From Enterovibrio norvegicus FF-33 (GTDB taxonomy: Bacteria > Pseudomonadota > Gammaproteobacteria > Enterobacterales > Vibrionaceae): 64,000 bases of DNA. Under the pieces are notes generated by a model that was not told the DNA's origin, searched no databases, and saw nothing but the letters and a program-made list of their open reading frames with translations. Shown here piece by piece: positions 44,678-54,440 of this stretch. Both the position numbers and the translations under genes were made by a program. The stretch lies in NCBI RefSeq assembly GCF_000286835.2, contig NZ_AJYD02000038.1, forward strand, positions 1,034,259 through 1,098,258, written 5' to 3'. How positions within the stretch are numbered: position 1 is the stretch's first letter; each line of letters opens with the position of its first letter.

Positions 44678-46204
44678 ATGGCAAACAAAACCCTTAACAC
44701 CATTCTCATTCTTCTGTGTGTTGCTATGTTGGCAACGTCTGTTGGGTACAGCGTTCATCAGGCGAATCACGTCGAAAAGCTCAATGATGAATGGCATTCA
44801 GAAACTCAACAGCAATTGAATGTGGCGCTGGAATTTGAAGCATTAGAGAGAGCATTCGGTTATCTGGGCTTCATACATCATTTCAAAAACTACGTGTTGA
44901 GGCGGACTGATTACTACTACGTTGAAGCCACGAAAAGTTATTGGGAAGCCAATGAGGCATTGCTCAATCTTCTATTGGTCGATCTCCCTAACTCTGACGT
45001 CAATGACATCATTACGATTCAAGGCACATTGAATGCGTATTTTAAAAACCTCAATTATGTCTATTTGGAACTGAAATTAGAATCGGCAGTTGATGTCGAT
45101 AAGCGCGTAAGGGTCGACGACAATAACGCGAGGGAAGCATTAATTAGACTACGAGCAGGGGTAGTTACGAATCTTTCCAAGCACAATCAAAATGCCAACT
45201 CTAGAGATGAGAGTAAAAGCACGTGGTCGTACGTTTCCACCTCACTTCCGCTATTCGTCATTGTATTTCTCGCCATTATTGTTTCTGTGGTTGCCCGCCA
45301 GATGTCTCATCGCCAGCGTGAAACCAATGCTATCTTCAATTTTTCTCCTGACGGCTGCCTATATGCAGATTCTGAGGGGAATATTCTGCGTGCAAACAAA
45401 GGGGTAACCACGATTTTTGGTTATAGCCTGACAGAGTTAACGTCGATGAAAGTGGAAGATCTGATGGATGAATCATTGCGTCAGGATCATGTTTTACATA
45501 GAGAAGACTTTTCCAAGATAAGCCGCACACGATTGATGTCAGATTCAACCACCGAAGTGAAAGGGAAAACGAAATTTGGAAATGCTAAGCCATTATCGAT
45601 TGCTATTTCTTCGTTTGAATATGATAAAACTTATCGAAATATCGCCATTATTCGGGATTTGTCGGCCCAAAATAAAACGGAAAATGATCCTCAATACGAT
45701 CTGCTGACCAGCCTTCGAAGTCGACGTGCGATGGAACAATTGATGGACGTGGAAGTGAAGCGTGCAAAGCGGTATGGAAGAAATATGTCAGTGCTGTTGA
45801 TCAATATCGATGACTTCAAAACGCTTAATGATAACGAGGGGCATACTGCGGGAGATGAAGGTTTGGTGATGGCGGCGGATCACTTACGGAATGTGTTTAG
45901 GACTGTCGATCATATTGGCCGATGGGGCGGAGACGAGTTTCTTGTCGTTTGTCCTGAACTGGATGCTGAAGATGCGATCTACCTTGCGGATCGTGTTTGC
46001 ATGCGATTTGCGAAGTTACCGTTCCCCTGGGACACAAAACTCACAATGAGTATTGGGATCTCTTCAATGTCGCCTACTCGTGCGTCGGGTTCACTTGAAA
46101 CCTTGTTTGATGAAGCGGATCAAGCTTTGTATTCGGCCAAAGCACAGGGGAGAAATCGGCAACAACACTTTAGAGAGTTGCGCCGACCTAAGCTGGTGAA
46201 CTAA
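44678..46204 (+). CDS. Membrane PAS-GGDEF diguanylate cyclase
   Basis: 508 aa from the ATG at 44678; upstream codons run through the previous terminator and are not coding. Two membrane segments (about 4-25 and 185-207) surround a helical periplasmic domain. A PAS domain (about 220-325, FNFSPDGCLYADSEGNILRANKG) precedes a GGDEF domain with the active-site GRWGGDEF and the intact RTVD I-site. It should make cyclic-di-GMP and be feedback-inhibited. Confidence 0.92.
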   Translation: MANKTLNTILILLCVAMLATSVGYSVHQANHVEKLNDEWHSETQQQLNVALEFEALERAFGYLGFIHHFKNYVLRRTDYYYVEATKSYWEANEALLNLLLVDLPNSDVNDIITIQGTLNAYFKNLNYVYLELKLESAVDVDKRVRVDDNNAREALIRLRAGVVTNLSKHNQNANSRDESKSTWSYVSTSLPLFVIVFLAIIVSVVARQMSHRQRETNAIFNFSPDGCLYADSEGNILRANKGVTTIFGYSLTELTSMKVEDLMDESLRQDHVLHREDFSKISRTRLMSDSTTEVKGKTKFGNAKPLSIAISSFEYDKTYRNIAIIRDLSAQNKTENDPQYDLLTSLRSRRAMEQLMDVEVKRAKRYGRNMSVLLINIDDFKTLNDNEGHTAGDEGLVMAADHLRNVFRTVDHIGRWGGDEFLVVCPELDAEDAIYLADRVCMRFAKLPFPWDTKLTMSIGISSMSPTRASGSLETLFDEADQALYSAKAQGRNRQQHFRELRRPKLVN

Positions 46205-46227
46205 GTGCGTTAGCAATCCCTTGGGGT

Positions 46228-46797
46228 CTACCGTTCAATTTGGTCGGGCTTGGCCACTGCTCGGCCCTGGTCATCAAAAAAAGGCGTGGGGACGTTAGTG
46301 CCTTTTATCTTGTTTTTCAGCATAAACGACATGACCGCCATGAGTGATGAAGCAGAAAACTTAGGATGTGGATTTGTTGGCGGTGTGCCCTTGGCAAATT
46401 TCCCCATCACGTAGCATTTTACTGGGCCCAAAGCCGCTTCCTTGCCATCATCATGGATCGCTGTTGTTGGTATACCCGCAAATGGCATTTTTCGACTAAT
46501 CGTATTAGCGATAGGTGAATGGCAACAGGCCGTATAAAAGCGATAAACCCCTTTGGGTGTCATTCGCATACAACGTAATTGGTCAGCGCCTTGGTGAATA
46601 TCAACTTGCGCGGGAGCAAGTTGGAATAATTCAGTACCACCCCATTCATCTAACCACTTTCCTCCAGCATCCAGACGGTTGGCAAACCCTTGGCAGTCAT
46701 CGCAATAACACACCAAATGGTTGCCTGTTTTAGGCGAGACATTTTTTACAGTGCCTTGTAATGTGCCACATTCACAACGCAGTGTGAGATCGGTCAT
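46228..46797 (-). CDS. DUF6151/GFA-like zinc protein
   Basis: 189 aa. The pattern CECGTLQG, CYCDDCQ and ACCHSPIAN gives the cysteine ligands of a GFA-type (glutathione-dependent formaldehyde-activating) zinc fold. Members of this branch are uncharacterised; an aldehyde or thiol-adduct function is inferred from the family only. It is transcribed alone, convergent with the PAS-GGDEF gene. Confidence 0.78.
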   Translation of the reverse strand: MTDLTLRCECGTLQGTVKNVSPKTGNHLVCYCDDCQGFANRLDAGGKWLDEWGGTELFQLAPAQVDIHQGADQLRCMRMTPKGVYRFYTACCHSPIANTISRKMPFAGIPTTAIHDDGKEAALGPVKCYVMGKFAKGTPPTNPHPKFSASSLMAVMSFMLKNKIKGTNVPTPFFDDQGRAVAKPDQIER

Positions 46798-46914
46798 TGT
46801 GCAGTCCTTTGTCGATTAGATAGTTGAAATAATACCTAATTTAATCCGTCGTTAAGGTTGAAAAAATCACCAAATTCCATCACTCATTGCCATTGATCAA
46901 GGTCATTCATAAAC

Positions 46915-48087
46915 TTAGATTAGATCAGAACGATAAGGTAAATGGGTCTTTGCATCGTCAAGGTACTGCTTTATCAACGTATGCTCCCGCTGCAAATAGT
47001 CGCCAATGGCTTGATGAAATCCTTGATGCTGCAAGTAATGCGCTGAATAGGTGTAAACAGGCTCAAACCCACGCATCAGTTTGTGTTCGCCTTGTGCGCC
47101 AGCATCAAATCGCTCAAGGTCATGCTGGATGCAATATTCAATGCCTTGGTAATAGCAAAGTTCAAAGTGCAGGTTTTCATATTCAGCCAAGCAGCCCCAA
47201 TATCGACCGTAAAGGGTATCGGACGATTTGAAATACAAAGCGCCAGCCACTGGCTCGTCGTTGACGTATGCAAGAGCAAGCACCAAGCTTTTTCCCAGTG
47301 ATGCCCCAATGCGTTCGAAGAACGCCTGATTGAGATAGCCTGTATGTCCCGAACGTTTCAGATAAGTACGTTGATAAAAGCGGTAAAACGTTGCCCAGTC
47401 GGAGGGTGCGGCGGTATCTCCATCCAGCATTTTTACATCGACACATTGATCGCCAATGCTCTTTCGCTCTTTGCGAATATTCTTGCGTCGACGCGACGTC
47501 AGCGTGGCAAGGAAATCATCAAACGTCAGGTAGTTTCGATTAAACCAGTGGAACTGCACGGCGCGTCGTTCCAGAAATCCGCGTTGAGTGAGCGAGGGTA
47601 AATTCGCCTGCTTAGGGAAAAGAATATGTGCACCGGAGCAGCCGATTTGGTCTATGAGCGAGCGCATGCCCCCTAACAGATAAGTCGTGATTTCCTGTAG
47701 GTCTTCACCCTCGACAATAAGCAAGCGTGGACCGGCAGCAGGCGTGAAGGGGATGGCACAAACTAGTTTTGGGTAATATTCAATCCCCGCGTCTTCGTAG
47801 GCTTCGGCCCAAGACCAATCAAAGACATATTCGCCATAAGGATGGCTCTTAACAAAGCATGGCATGGCACCGACAAGGGTGTTGCCTCTATAAACCGTGA
47901 GATATTGCGCCGCCCAACCACTTTTGTGGCCAATGGCCTCACTTTTCTCTAGTGCGACAAAGAAGGCATGACGGGCAAATGGGTAGTCATCCTTCAGTAG
48001 GGAATTCCATTCGTCTTCTTTGAACGCATCAATTGTCGGGACTGCCCGACACGTCAAATTCTCTGTGTCGCTTTGTTTGTTGTCCAT
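46915..48087 (-). CDS. FemAB-like GNAT N-acyltransferase (peptidogalycan family)
   Basis: 390 aa of the PF04339-type family: YLTVYRGNTLVGAMPCFVKSHPYGEYVFDWSWAEAYEDAG, ATP-free GNAT core with RRRKNIRKERKSI, ALAYVNDEPVAGALYF and QGEHKLMRGFEPV. Homologues are predicted to acylate amino acids or cell-wall precursors using acyl-CoA or aminoacyl-tRNA. It is divergent from the dioxygenase-aminotransferase pair, and the three may form one functional group. Confidence 0.86.
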   Translation of the reverse strand: MDNKQSDTENLTCRAVPTIDAFKEDEWNSLLKDDYPFARHAFFVALEKSEAIGHKSGWAAQYLTVYRGNTLVGAMPCFVKSHPYGEYVFDWSWAEAYEDAGIEYYPKLVCAIPFTPAAGPRLLIVEGEDLQEITTYLLGGMRSLIDQIGCSGAHILFPKQANLPSLTQRGFLERRAVQFHWFNRNYLTFDDFLATLTSRRRKNIRKERKSIGDQCVDVKMLDGDTAAPSDWATFYRFYQRTYLKRSGHTGYLNQAFFERIGASLGKSLVLALAYVNDEPVAGALYFKSSDTLYGRYWGCLAEYENLHFELCYYQGIEYCIQHDLERFDAGAQGEHKLMRGFEPVYTYSAHYLQHQGFHQAIGDYLQREHTLIKQYLDDAKTHLPYRSDLI

Positions 48088-48430
48088 GTTGATGTTTGAT
48101 GTCCTTTGAGATGAATACGCATCTTGGTTGAGCTTCTACTGAAATACAACCCACAGACATGGAGGGTATTTGGGGCCTTTTGGGTGCTCTTGGTAATACA
48201 CACTGATTAGGTACCAATGCCCGTTAATAGTATTAAGGGTGGTACAAAATTCCAACGATGACATCAGAAGCAATGGAATATGCCAGTTCTGGGTAGGTGT
48301 GATATTTAATACTGGTTAATCAGTCTTTATTGGCGTTTTGCTCTTGTTTGTTGAGTGATATGTGGCATAAGATTTCATTAACAATCTGATAACAGGTTGG
48401 GGTTTTGTTACGGTTTACAAGGAATGAGAG

Positions 48431-49066
48431 ATGCAAAACAAATTTCTGATCGAAGCCTTCCAAACACCTGATGCGGTGTCACAAACCTTGCTACCTTACT
48501 TTTCGAGGTTGAGCAAAGACCCTTATGTCGACAGTGATGTGCGCTTTAGAAGCTATGCGCGTTTTGCGATCGACACGGAGGGAGAGATCATGCGCTTGCC
48601 TCATAAAGCCTTCATGCAATCTTCGGATGTAAATCGTGTGGTTGGCGATGTTGAGCGTCATTTCGCCCCGATGGATGATGGCATGGTGACCTTGCCTGAA
48701 TTCGCTCATCTTTTGAGATCATTCACTGCTGCAACAGGGTTAGAGCATACCGGCGGTGAGGTTGATGTTCATCAGATCCGTGTGACATGTTCAGCGCAAG
48801 ATACCAGCGCTCCAGCGCCTGAGGGGATTCATCAAGATGGCTTCCGCTTTGTTGGTATTTTTTGCGTGCAGAGACAAAACATCGCAGGCGGTTTTACGCA
48901 GATATTTACATCTCCCGTTGAACAACATCCTCATCTCAATACGGTATTAGAACCCAATCAATTCGTTATTATTGATGACCAACGCTATTACCATCACATA
49001 TCAGAAACGCTCTCGAGCGAATCTGGGCAGGAGGGGGTACGTGATGTCTTCGTCTTTACCGCTTAA
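48431..49066 (+). CDS. 2-oxoglutarate/Fe(II) dioxygenase, isoleucine-hydroxylase-like
   Basis: 211 aa of the PF10014-type family. The metal motif is HQDG (HxD) in GIHQDGFRFVGIFCVQRQN with the distal histidine in YYHHIS; the arginine that would bind 2-oxoglutarate follows. The best-known members hydroxylate free amino acids such as isoleucine or leucine. The ATG has AAGGAATGAGAG. It overlaps the class V aminotransferase gene by 23 bases, so the two are translationally coupled. Confidence 0.87.
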   Translation: MQNKFLIEAFQTPDAVSQTLLPYFSRLSKDPYVDSDVRFRSYARFAIDTEGEIMRLPHKAFMQSSDVNRVVGDVERHFAPMDDGMVTLPEFAHLLRSFTAATGLEHTGGEVDVHQIRVTCSAQDTSAPAPEGIHQDGFRFVGIFCVQRQNIAGGFTQIFTSPVEQHPHLNTVLEPNQFVIIDDQRYYHHISETLSSESGQEGVRDVFVFTA

Positions 49067-50285
49067 TCAAGAAACCGTTAAATCGCTGCGCCGTCAATTT
49101 CCTGCACTGCAACGTAAGATTGATGATTTGCTCCCCGTCTATCTTGATGGACCCGGCGGCACGCAACTGCCCGACTCTGTTATCGATGCCTTTGGTGATT
49201 ATCTTCGTGCTGGTAATTCTAACCTTGGTGGCAAGTTTCATGTGAGTGAGGAAACGGTGTCATTGGTTGAACATGCACGAGCAAGTGCGGCTTCGCTGGT
49301 GGGAGCCGCCTCGGCGAGTGAAATTTTCTTTGGCCCAAATATGACGTCTGTGACGTTTTCCTTCAGCCGCGCCTTGAGCCAACAATGGCTGCCAGGCGAT
49401 GAAGTGATCGTCTCAGTGGCGGACCATGGTGCCAATCGATCCAGTTGGGTCATGGCGGCGCAAGATCGAGATGTGCAGGTGCACTATTTGCCAGTGAAAG
49501 ATCATCGTGGTGAGTTGGATGTAGATGCGTTGGACGAATTGCTGAGTGGAAAGACAAAACTGGTTGCGCTGACGGCGGCAAGCAACATTACGGGCACAAT
49601 AACTGACCTAAAAACAGTGATAGAAAAATGCCACAAGGTAGGGGCAAAAGTGTTTATTGATGCGGTTCATTTGTTTCCTCATCAATTGGTTGACGTGCAG
49701 GCGTTAGATGTGGATTTCCTCGCCGGTTCTGCCTACAAATTTTATGGGCCACACCTTGGTTTTCTGTATGGAAAAGCCCAGTGGCTATCATCGATTAAGC
49801 CCTATAAAGTCGAGCCCGCACCGACTTATGCCCCTCACTGCTGGGAGACAGGAACACTCAATTTCGAAGCGCTGAGTGCGTTTGTGGCCACTGTGGAGTA
49901 TCTCGCGTCGTTAGGCGAGGGGGACACGCTTCGAAACCGACTCGCATCGGGTTACGACAACCTTCATCAGTACGAAGCATCACTGTCTGCTTACTTTTTG
50001 AACCAATTGGTATTGATAGAGAATGTGCAACTGTTTGGCCTGCCACAAGCCGAAGGGCGAACAGCGACGTTTGCGCTTCGCTTCGGTGAGCGAGACCCCG
50101 CAGAGATTGCGTCAGCGCTCGGCAAGCGTCAGATCTATGTGTGGAGTGGGCATTTGTACGCCGACAAGCTCACGGACGCGTTTGGTGTCACAGACAAAGG
50201 CGGTATTCTTCGTGTCGGCTTAATGCACTACAACACAATAGAAGAAATTGACCGTTTCTTTGAGGCTTTGAAAGCGGTGCTTTGA
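49044..50285 (+). CDS. Class V aminotransferase / cysteine-desulfurase-like enzyme
   Basis: 413 aa. Starts at the ATG at 49044 with GGAGGGGG upstream, inside the dioxygenase gene. The PLP lysine is in GSAYKFYGPHLGFLYG, with the DAVHLFPH aspartate upstream. It resembles SufS-like proteins but lacks an obvious sulfur-relay cysteine loop, so it is more likely a lyase or transaminase acting on the product of the coupled dioxygenase. No genes for iron-sulfur assembly adjoin it. Confidence 0.88.
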   Translation: MSSSLPLNQETVKSLRRQFPALQRKIDDLLPVYLDGPGGTQLPDSVIDAFGDYLRAGNSNLGGKFHVSEETVSLVEHARASAASLVGAASASEIFFGPNMTSVTFSFSRALSQQWLPGDEVIVSVADHGANRSSWVMAAQDRDVQVHYLPVKDHRGELDVDALDELLSGKTKLVALTAASNITGTITDLKTVIEKCHKVGAKVFIDAVHLFPHQLVDVQALDVDFLAGSAYKFYGPHLGFLYGKAQWLSSIKPYKVEPAPTYAPHCWETGTLNFEALSAFVATVEYLASLGEGDTLRNRLASGYDNLHQYEASLSAYFLNQLVLIENVQLFGLPQAEGRTATFALRFGERDPAEIASALGKRQIYVWSGHLYADKLTDAFGVTDKGGILRVGLMHYNTIEEIDRFFEALKAVL

Positions 50286-50311
50286 TTACCATGTCTGGAA
50301 CTAAGGCGTAA

Positions 50312-50334
50312 AAAAGCCGACATGATGTCGGCTT
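50312..50334 (+). terminator. Terminator after the aminotransferase gene
   Basis: Arms AAAGCCGACAT and ATGTCGGCTT, then CTATTT. It also serves the convergent YqfB-like gene, since T5 follows on the minus side. Confidence 0.75.
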
Positions 50335-50365
50335 CTATTTCAATCTGCAGCTTATGGTGTATTGG

Positions 50366-50686
50366 TTAGCTAACGAGCTTGTAGCTGATCACGTAAAACG
50401 TATCGTCTTCGGGATAGATCTTGCGGATCAAAGGTTTCAGTTCATCCAGTGGCAGAAATTCTTGGGCGGCATGAACTTCGCCAATGTCTTCAAATGCGAT
50501 CTGCTCAACGGTCAGAATATCGATCTGACAAACATACTCATCTTTTTCTAGGGTGTGTACGTCTACGCGAGTGCCTGGTACATAATGTGATTCAGACACA
50601 TCGCGGATCGTGATGGTTTTCTTGCCAGATGCAACAAGCGGCGTTAGCCATTCAAAGAAAGTAATTTTAGTCGGTGCTTGGCTCAC
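50366..50686 (-). CDS. yqfB: ASCH-domain N4-acetylcytidine amidohydrolase
   Basis: 106 aa, matching E. coli YqfB by eye: ITFFEWLTPLVASGKKTITIRDVSESHYVPG and the final IYPEDDTFYVISYK. YqfB hydrolyses N4-acetylcytidine, a catalytic lysine and threonine lying in GKKTITIRD. A GTG start is used, with GAGG at 8 nt. Confidence 0.93.
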   Translation of the reverse strand: MSQAPTKITFFEWLTPLVASGKKTITIRDVSESHYVPGTRVDVHTLEKDEYVCQIDILTVEQIAFEDIGEVHAAQEFLPLDELKPLIRKIYPEDDTFYVISYKLVS

Positions 50687-50831
50687 AGTAATGCCTCAAA
50701 TAGGTGAGATGACTATTGATCCGCATTAAAGCACAGCCTGTGAAGTTCTCAATTATATTTCGCTTACCTGTGGCAATAAAGCAGGAATCGCGGGGGGAGG
50801 CGAGACAGAGTGACGCCATGTCACGCTAGCA

Positions 50832-51788
50832 CTATATTGCTTGTTTTTGCTTATACATCAAGGCATCTGCATCTGACAGTAAATCTTCTAGTGATGCGTG
50901 TTGTTCAGGTTGGTATTCGACTGCGCCATAACTGAATGCTAGCTCATACTCTTTTCCTGAATGATTGTTGTATTCATCTACGTAAGTTTGGAAGCGAGTC
51001 ATAATGGTGGATGCGACTAACGCTTTGGAATTTGCAAGCAACACAACGAATTCGTCGCCGCCAATGCGAGCACAGAGATCAGACTCTCTAAAAAACGAAA
51101 ACAGTAAATTGGAAAAGGTTTTTAAGGCGAGATCGCCTTCTTGATGGCCAAATTTGTCATTAATGGGCTTAAATTTGTTGAGGTCGATGAAAATCAGAGT
51201 TGCATCAATGCTTGTGCGTTTGCAGATCTGAATGCAATGGGCACCCAGTGTCATGAATCCGCGACGGTTTGAAATGCCGGTGAGCTCATCGATGTTTGAG
51301 TTACGCAGAGCCACCAGTTCGTGCTCAATCATGGTTGCGAGGTCAATTAAGGCTTCTTTGTCGTCGGTATCAAATTCTTTAGGTTCAGCATCAATCAGAC
51401 ACAGTGTGCCGATCTTGGCACCATTGGGGGTTTTAATTGGATAGCCCGCATAGAAGCGGATATTGGGATTGTCAGTAACCAAAGGATTATCAGAAAAACG
51501 CGCGTCCTTCGACGCATCCGAAATAATGAAAACCTCGTCGCCAAGTATGGTGTGTCCGCAAAAAGATATGTCTCGTGGTGTTTCGCTTGCATCCAAGCCT
51601 TGGCTGGATTTAAACCATTGTCGGTTTGAATCGACCAAGCTAACAAGTGCAATCTCAACGGAGAAGAGGCGTTTTGCCATGCGAGTGACACGATCGAATC
51701 GCTCTTCCGGAATGGTGTCGAGAATATCTAAAGACTTGAGAGTGTTAACACGAAACTCTTCATTGTCTGGAAAAGAAGGCTTTTTCAT
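50832..51788 (-). CDS. Cytosolic GAF-GGDEF diguanylate cyclase
   Basis: 318 aa from the ATG at 51788 (AGGGAAG upstream; the open frame continues 26 codons). A GAF domain (about 25-160, VSLVDSNRQWFKSSQGLDASETPRDISFCGHTIL, a type seen in many GAF-GGDEF sensors) precedes a GGDEF domain with ARIGGDEF and the RESD I-site. There are no membrane segments. It should make cyclic-di-GMP in response to a small ligand or redox signal. Confidence 0.93.
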   Translation of the reverse strand: MKKPSFPDNEEFRVNTLKSLDILDTIPEERFDRVTRMAKRLFSVEIALVSLVDSNRQWFKSSQGLDASETPRDISFCGHTILGDEVFIISDASKDARFSDNPLVTDNPNIRFYAGYPIKTPNGAKIGTLCLIDAEPKEFDTDDKEALIDLATMIEHELVALRNSNIDELTGISNRRGFMTLGAHCIQICKRTSIDATLIFIDLNKFKPINDKFGHQEGDLALKTFSNLLFSFFRESDLCARIGGDEFVVLLANSKALVASTIMTRFQTYVDEYNNHSGKEYELAFSYGAVEYQPEQHASLEDLLSDADALMYKQKQAI

Positions 51789-52288
51789 CTGTTTTCTTCC
51801 CTGAAATTTGGCGCGAACGGCTGTTACTTTTCTGTAATGATTTTCAATGCGTTGATTGTTCTTCACGTGTCACGAATGTGTTGCCGAGCATCCTCAAGGC
51901 CCTCTGAATCCTGCCTCTGAGGTTACTCGAGAATAGATAAATTATAGAGCACATTATTATCGTGCATCAATATTAAGACGGTTCGTGTCAAATTTTTCTA
52001 TCTTTGTCTGTTATATTTTATCGTGGTCTATTTGTAGCGATTGTTTTGTCACAAAACAAACAACATCTTTCGCGGTTCTGTTGGCTTGGCCTTCGAGATC
52101 TGTATGTCGACGTTCAGACAGCTGTTATCAGCATTCATGATAAAAAATGCGCTTCAATCTATCTTGCCAAGTTATGTTTCAAGTACAATGAGCGATTACA
52201 TCGAGAAAGCCATCGGAAGCCGCGTCAATGCGTGCTCGCAAACCACATGGCTGAACGTGATCAGTACAACTTGAGATAAGAAACGTTT
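51789..52288. other. Intergenic region upstream of rluF
   Basis: 500 nt without a supported gene; two overlapping plus frames of 77-91 codons lack ribosome sites and recognisable sequence. AT-rich, promoter-like DNA near 51950-52030. Confidence 0.45.
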
Positions 52289-53530
52289 GTGAACACAAGT
52301 AGCGGAATACGACTAAATAAATTCATCAGTGATTCTGGTTTTTGCTCGCGTCGCGAAGCAGACAAATTCATTGAGCAGCAAAAAGTCACCATCAACGGCA
52401 TCGTGCCTGAGCTTGGCACCAAAGTGCTGCCAGGCGACGAAGTGAAGGTGAACAACAAACGCATCGACAAAGTGCCTGAAAGTAAAGAAGACCGCGTTTA
52501 CATTGCTTATAACAAACCTATTGGTATTACCTGTACCACGGCGAGCAATGTACGTGGAAACATTGTTGACGCGATTCGTCACCCAAAACGTATTTTCCCT
52601 ATTGGACGTTTGGATAAACCTTCTGAAGGTTTGATTTTTCTGACCAGTGACGGTGATATCGTCAATAAAATTCTGCGTGCGGGCAACAATCACGAGAAAG
52701 AATATCTTGTCACGGTTGATCGTCCTATCACGCCAAAATTCCTTGAATTGATGTCAAACGGCATCCCAATTCTGGATACCGTCACCAAACCTTGTGTCGT
52801 CGAAAGACAAAGTAAATTTGTTTTCAAGATCATCCTGACCCAAGGCTTGAACCGCCAAATTAGACGCATGTGCGAATACTTGGGGTTTGAAGTTACCAAA
52901 CTAAAACGTATTCGTATTATGAACGTGCGTTTAGGGACGTTGAAACTGGGCGAGTGGCGCGAGCTAACACCACAAGAGATGGATGACATTAACTCTGCTG
53001 TGGCTGACTCTAAGAGTACTTTTGTCCCTGATGAGGCATACGTGAGTAATGAGCCAGGATCGGGTGACGTGAAAAGCGCATCGAGTCATGCCGCTAAGGA
53101 AAATCTAAAATCCGGCAAGATTGCTTTTGCGAAGCCAAGAACATCATCAAATGCGCGTTCTGGACGTGGCGATGGCCGTTCTTTCTCGAAAGACGATCAT
53201 CGTAAAGATAGCTCACGATCGGGCAATGCACGCCGTGGCGATGCTCGACAAGGCGATTCACGCCCAAGTGACTCGCGAAAAGGTGAGTCGCGTAGAGATG
53301 ACAACCGCCGAGATGACTCTCGCCGAGGTGGCCCTCGTCCAGACAATGCGCGTCCGCAACGTTCCGATAAAGACGGCGCACGTCGAGACGGTTCGCGTAA
53401 CGACAGTTCACGTAACGACAGTTCACACAACGATAACTCGCGCAAAGAGGGCTCTCGTAGCGGCGGAGCACCTCGTAACGCACCGAATGGTACGCCTAAC
53501 AATAGAAAACCGAGAAACCGTCGCCCATAG
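52289..53530 (+). CDS. rluF: 23S rRNA pseudouridine synthase RluF with long basic tail
   Basis: 413 aa beginning at a GTG. An S4 RNA-binding domain (about 5-65) precedes the RsuA/RluF catalytic domain with [18 protein letters not shown], where the aspartate is catalytic, and [12 protein letters not shown]. coli RluF has about 290 residues; here a 170-residue tail of Arg, Asp, Ser, Gly and Asn follows, rich in RRDD, RNDSS and RGG-like units, which would be disordered and could bind RNA. The tail DNA contains an exact direct repeat CGTAACGACAGTTCA. It modifies U2604 in the family. Confidence 0.93.
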   Translation: MNTSSGIRLNKFISDSGFCSRREADKFIEQQKVTINGIVPELGTKVLPGDEVKVNNKRIDKVPESKEDRVYIAYNKPIGITCTTASNVRGNIVDAIRHPKRIFPIGRLDKPSEGLIFLTSDGDIVNKILRAGNNHEKEYLVTVDRPITPKFLELMSNGIPILDTVTKPCVVERQSKFVFKIILTQGLNRQIRRMCEYLGFEVTKLKRIRIMNVRLGTLKLGEWRELTPQEMDDINSAVADSKSTFVPDEAYVSNEPGSGDVKSASSHAAKENLKSGKIAFAKPRTSSNARSGRGDGRSFSKDDHRKDSSRSGNARRGDARQGDSRPSDSRKGESRRDDNRRDDSRRGGPRPDNARPQRSDKDGARRDGSRNDSSRNDSSHNDNSRKEGSRSGGAPRNAPNGTPNNRKPRNRRP

Positions 53531-53577
53531 TTTATGAGCCGCAGGCTTGTGGCTTATGTTTAAGGTCGCGAATCGAG

Positions 53578-53607
53578 AAAGGGGGTGATGATGTCACTCC
53601 CTTTTTT
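53578..53607 (+). terminator. Terminator after rluF
   Basis: Arms AAGGGGGTGA and TCACTCCCTT with one G-T pair, then T6. Confidence 0.8.
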
Positions 53608-53833
53608 GTTGTTCGGATAAACCTTGAAGCATTCACACCGGAAGTTTGATTGTGTGTATTTTAAGTATTGGCAGTGAATTTGATGATGAAGTTACGTGGA
53701 TTTTGCCGTTGGTTATTCATGCTTGGATACTGATAGATATCGAGGAGTGATGCAGGAGTTGTGTTGAGAGTGTGCGTCCTTGCATCCTCTCTTTCATAGC
53801 AGAAAGTCGATTCGTGAGTACTCATACCACACG

Positions 53834-54364
53834 CTAGAAAGGACTCTCCTTGTTCAGTTCGTTACAAATTTCAACAATCGCAAGAGAAAGGCCAGATACT
53901 ATCATCTGCTGTTGACGTATAAGTTGCATTTGATAGAACTCCAAACCCACATCATCATCAGGCTGCATCACGTCCAGTTTTACCATGCCCATTTTTTCTA
54001 CCAAGTTAAGTTTCTTGATGGCATTGAGAATGAAAGGGTGCGTAAACGTGTACTCTTCACTGTCGTTGTTCAATTGATTTCGTAGTTTGATGATGTCATT
54101 GATGTCTTGATAAATCGCGTCAGGCAATACACCCAAGCCATAGAGCAGCTTAAGACGAACCGCAATATCTCCCAGGGGACCAGTATCATCGAGCAGTGGG
54201 CCAACGACAGATTTCACGGCAAAGTCATCTTTGCGGAAAATCCGTTGCACGAGAGAGTCAATCGCATCGGTAAATACCTCCACAGAGGCAATAAAGAACC
54301 CTCGCACTGACGGCGCGCTGTTAAGCCTTTCTATAATCTGCGTTTCTTTTATCGGTGCTACCAT
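53834..54364 (-). CDS. mtlR: Mannitol operon repressor MtlR
   Basis: 176 aa of the MtlR family (NSAPSVRGFFIASVEVFTDAIDSLVQRIFRKDDFAVKSVV). It represses the mannitol genes when mannitol is absent. Start at the ATG at 54364, where MVAPIKETQ fits the family; the open frame runs further but over a hairpin. It lies 76 nt after mtlD in the usual mtlA-mtlD-mtlR order. The ribosome site is weak, which may keep levels low. Confidence 0.93.
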   Translation of the reverse strand: MVAPIKETQIIERLNSAPSVRGFFIASVEVFTDAIDSLVQRIFRKDDFAVKSVVGPLLDDTGPLGDIAVRLKLLYGLGVLPDAIYQDINDIIKLRNQLNNDSEEYTFTHPFILNAIKKLNLVEKMGMVKLDVMQPDDDVGLEFYQMQLIRQQQMIVSGLSLAIVEICNELNKESPF

Positions 54365-54389
54365 CTTAGGCTTGGTGTTCTTCCTCTGT

Positions 54390-54411
54390 AACGGGAGCTT
54401 TTGCTCCCGTT
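54390..54411 (-). terminator. Hairpin between mtlD and mtlR
   Basis: Arms AACGGGAGC and GCTCCCGTT with a TTTT loop. No T-run follows on the minus strand, so it is more likely an RNA-stability or attenuation element than a full terminator. Confidence 0.5.
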
Positions 54412-54440
54412 TATCGTTCCCATTCAGCGGGAAATTGACT

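Noticed and set aside
52041-52274. 77-codon plus-strand frame before rluF
   Set aside because: No ribosome site and no family; only its last 28 codons (from MSDYIEKAIGSR) look protein-like, which is too little to call.
53094-53502. Long antisense frames over the rluF 3' end
   Set aside because: They are a by-product of the repetitive Arg/Asp/Ser codons of the RluF tail.
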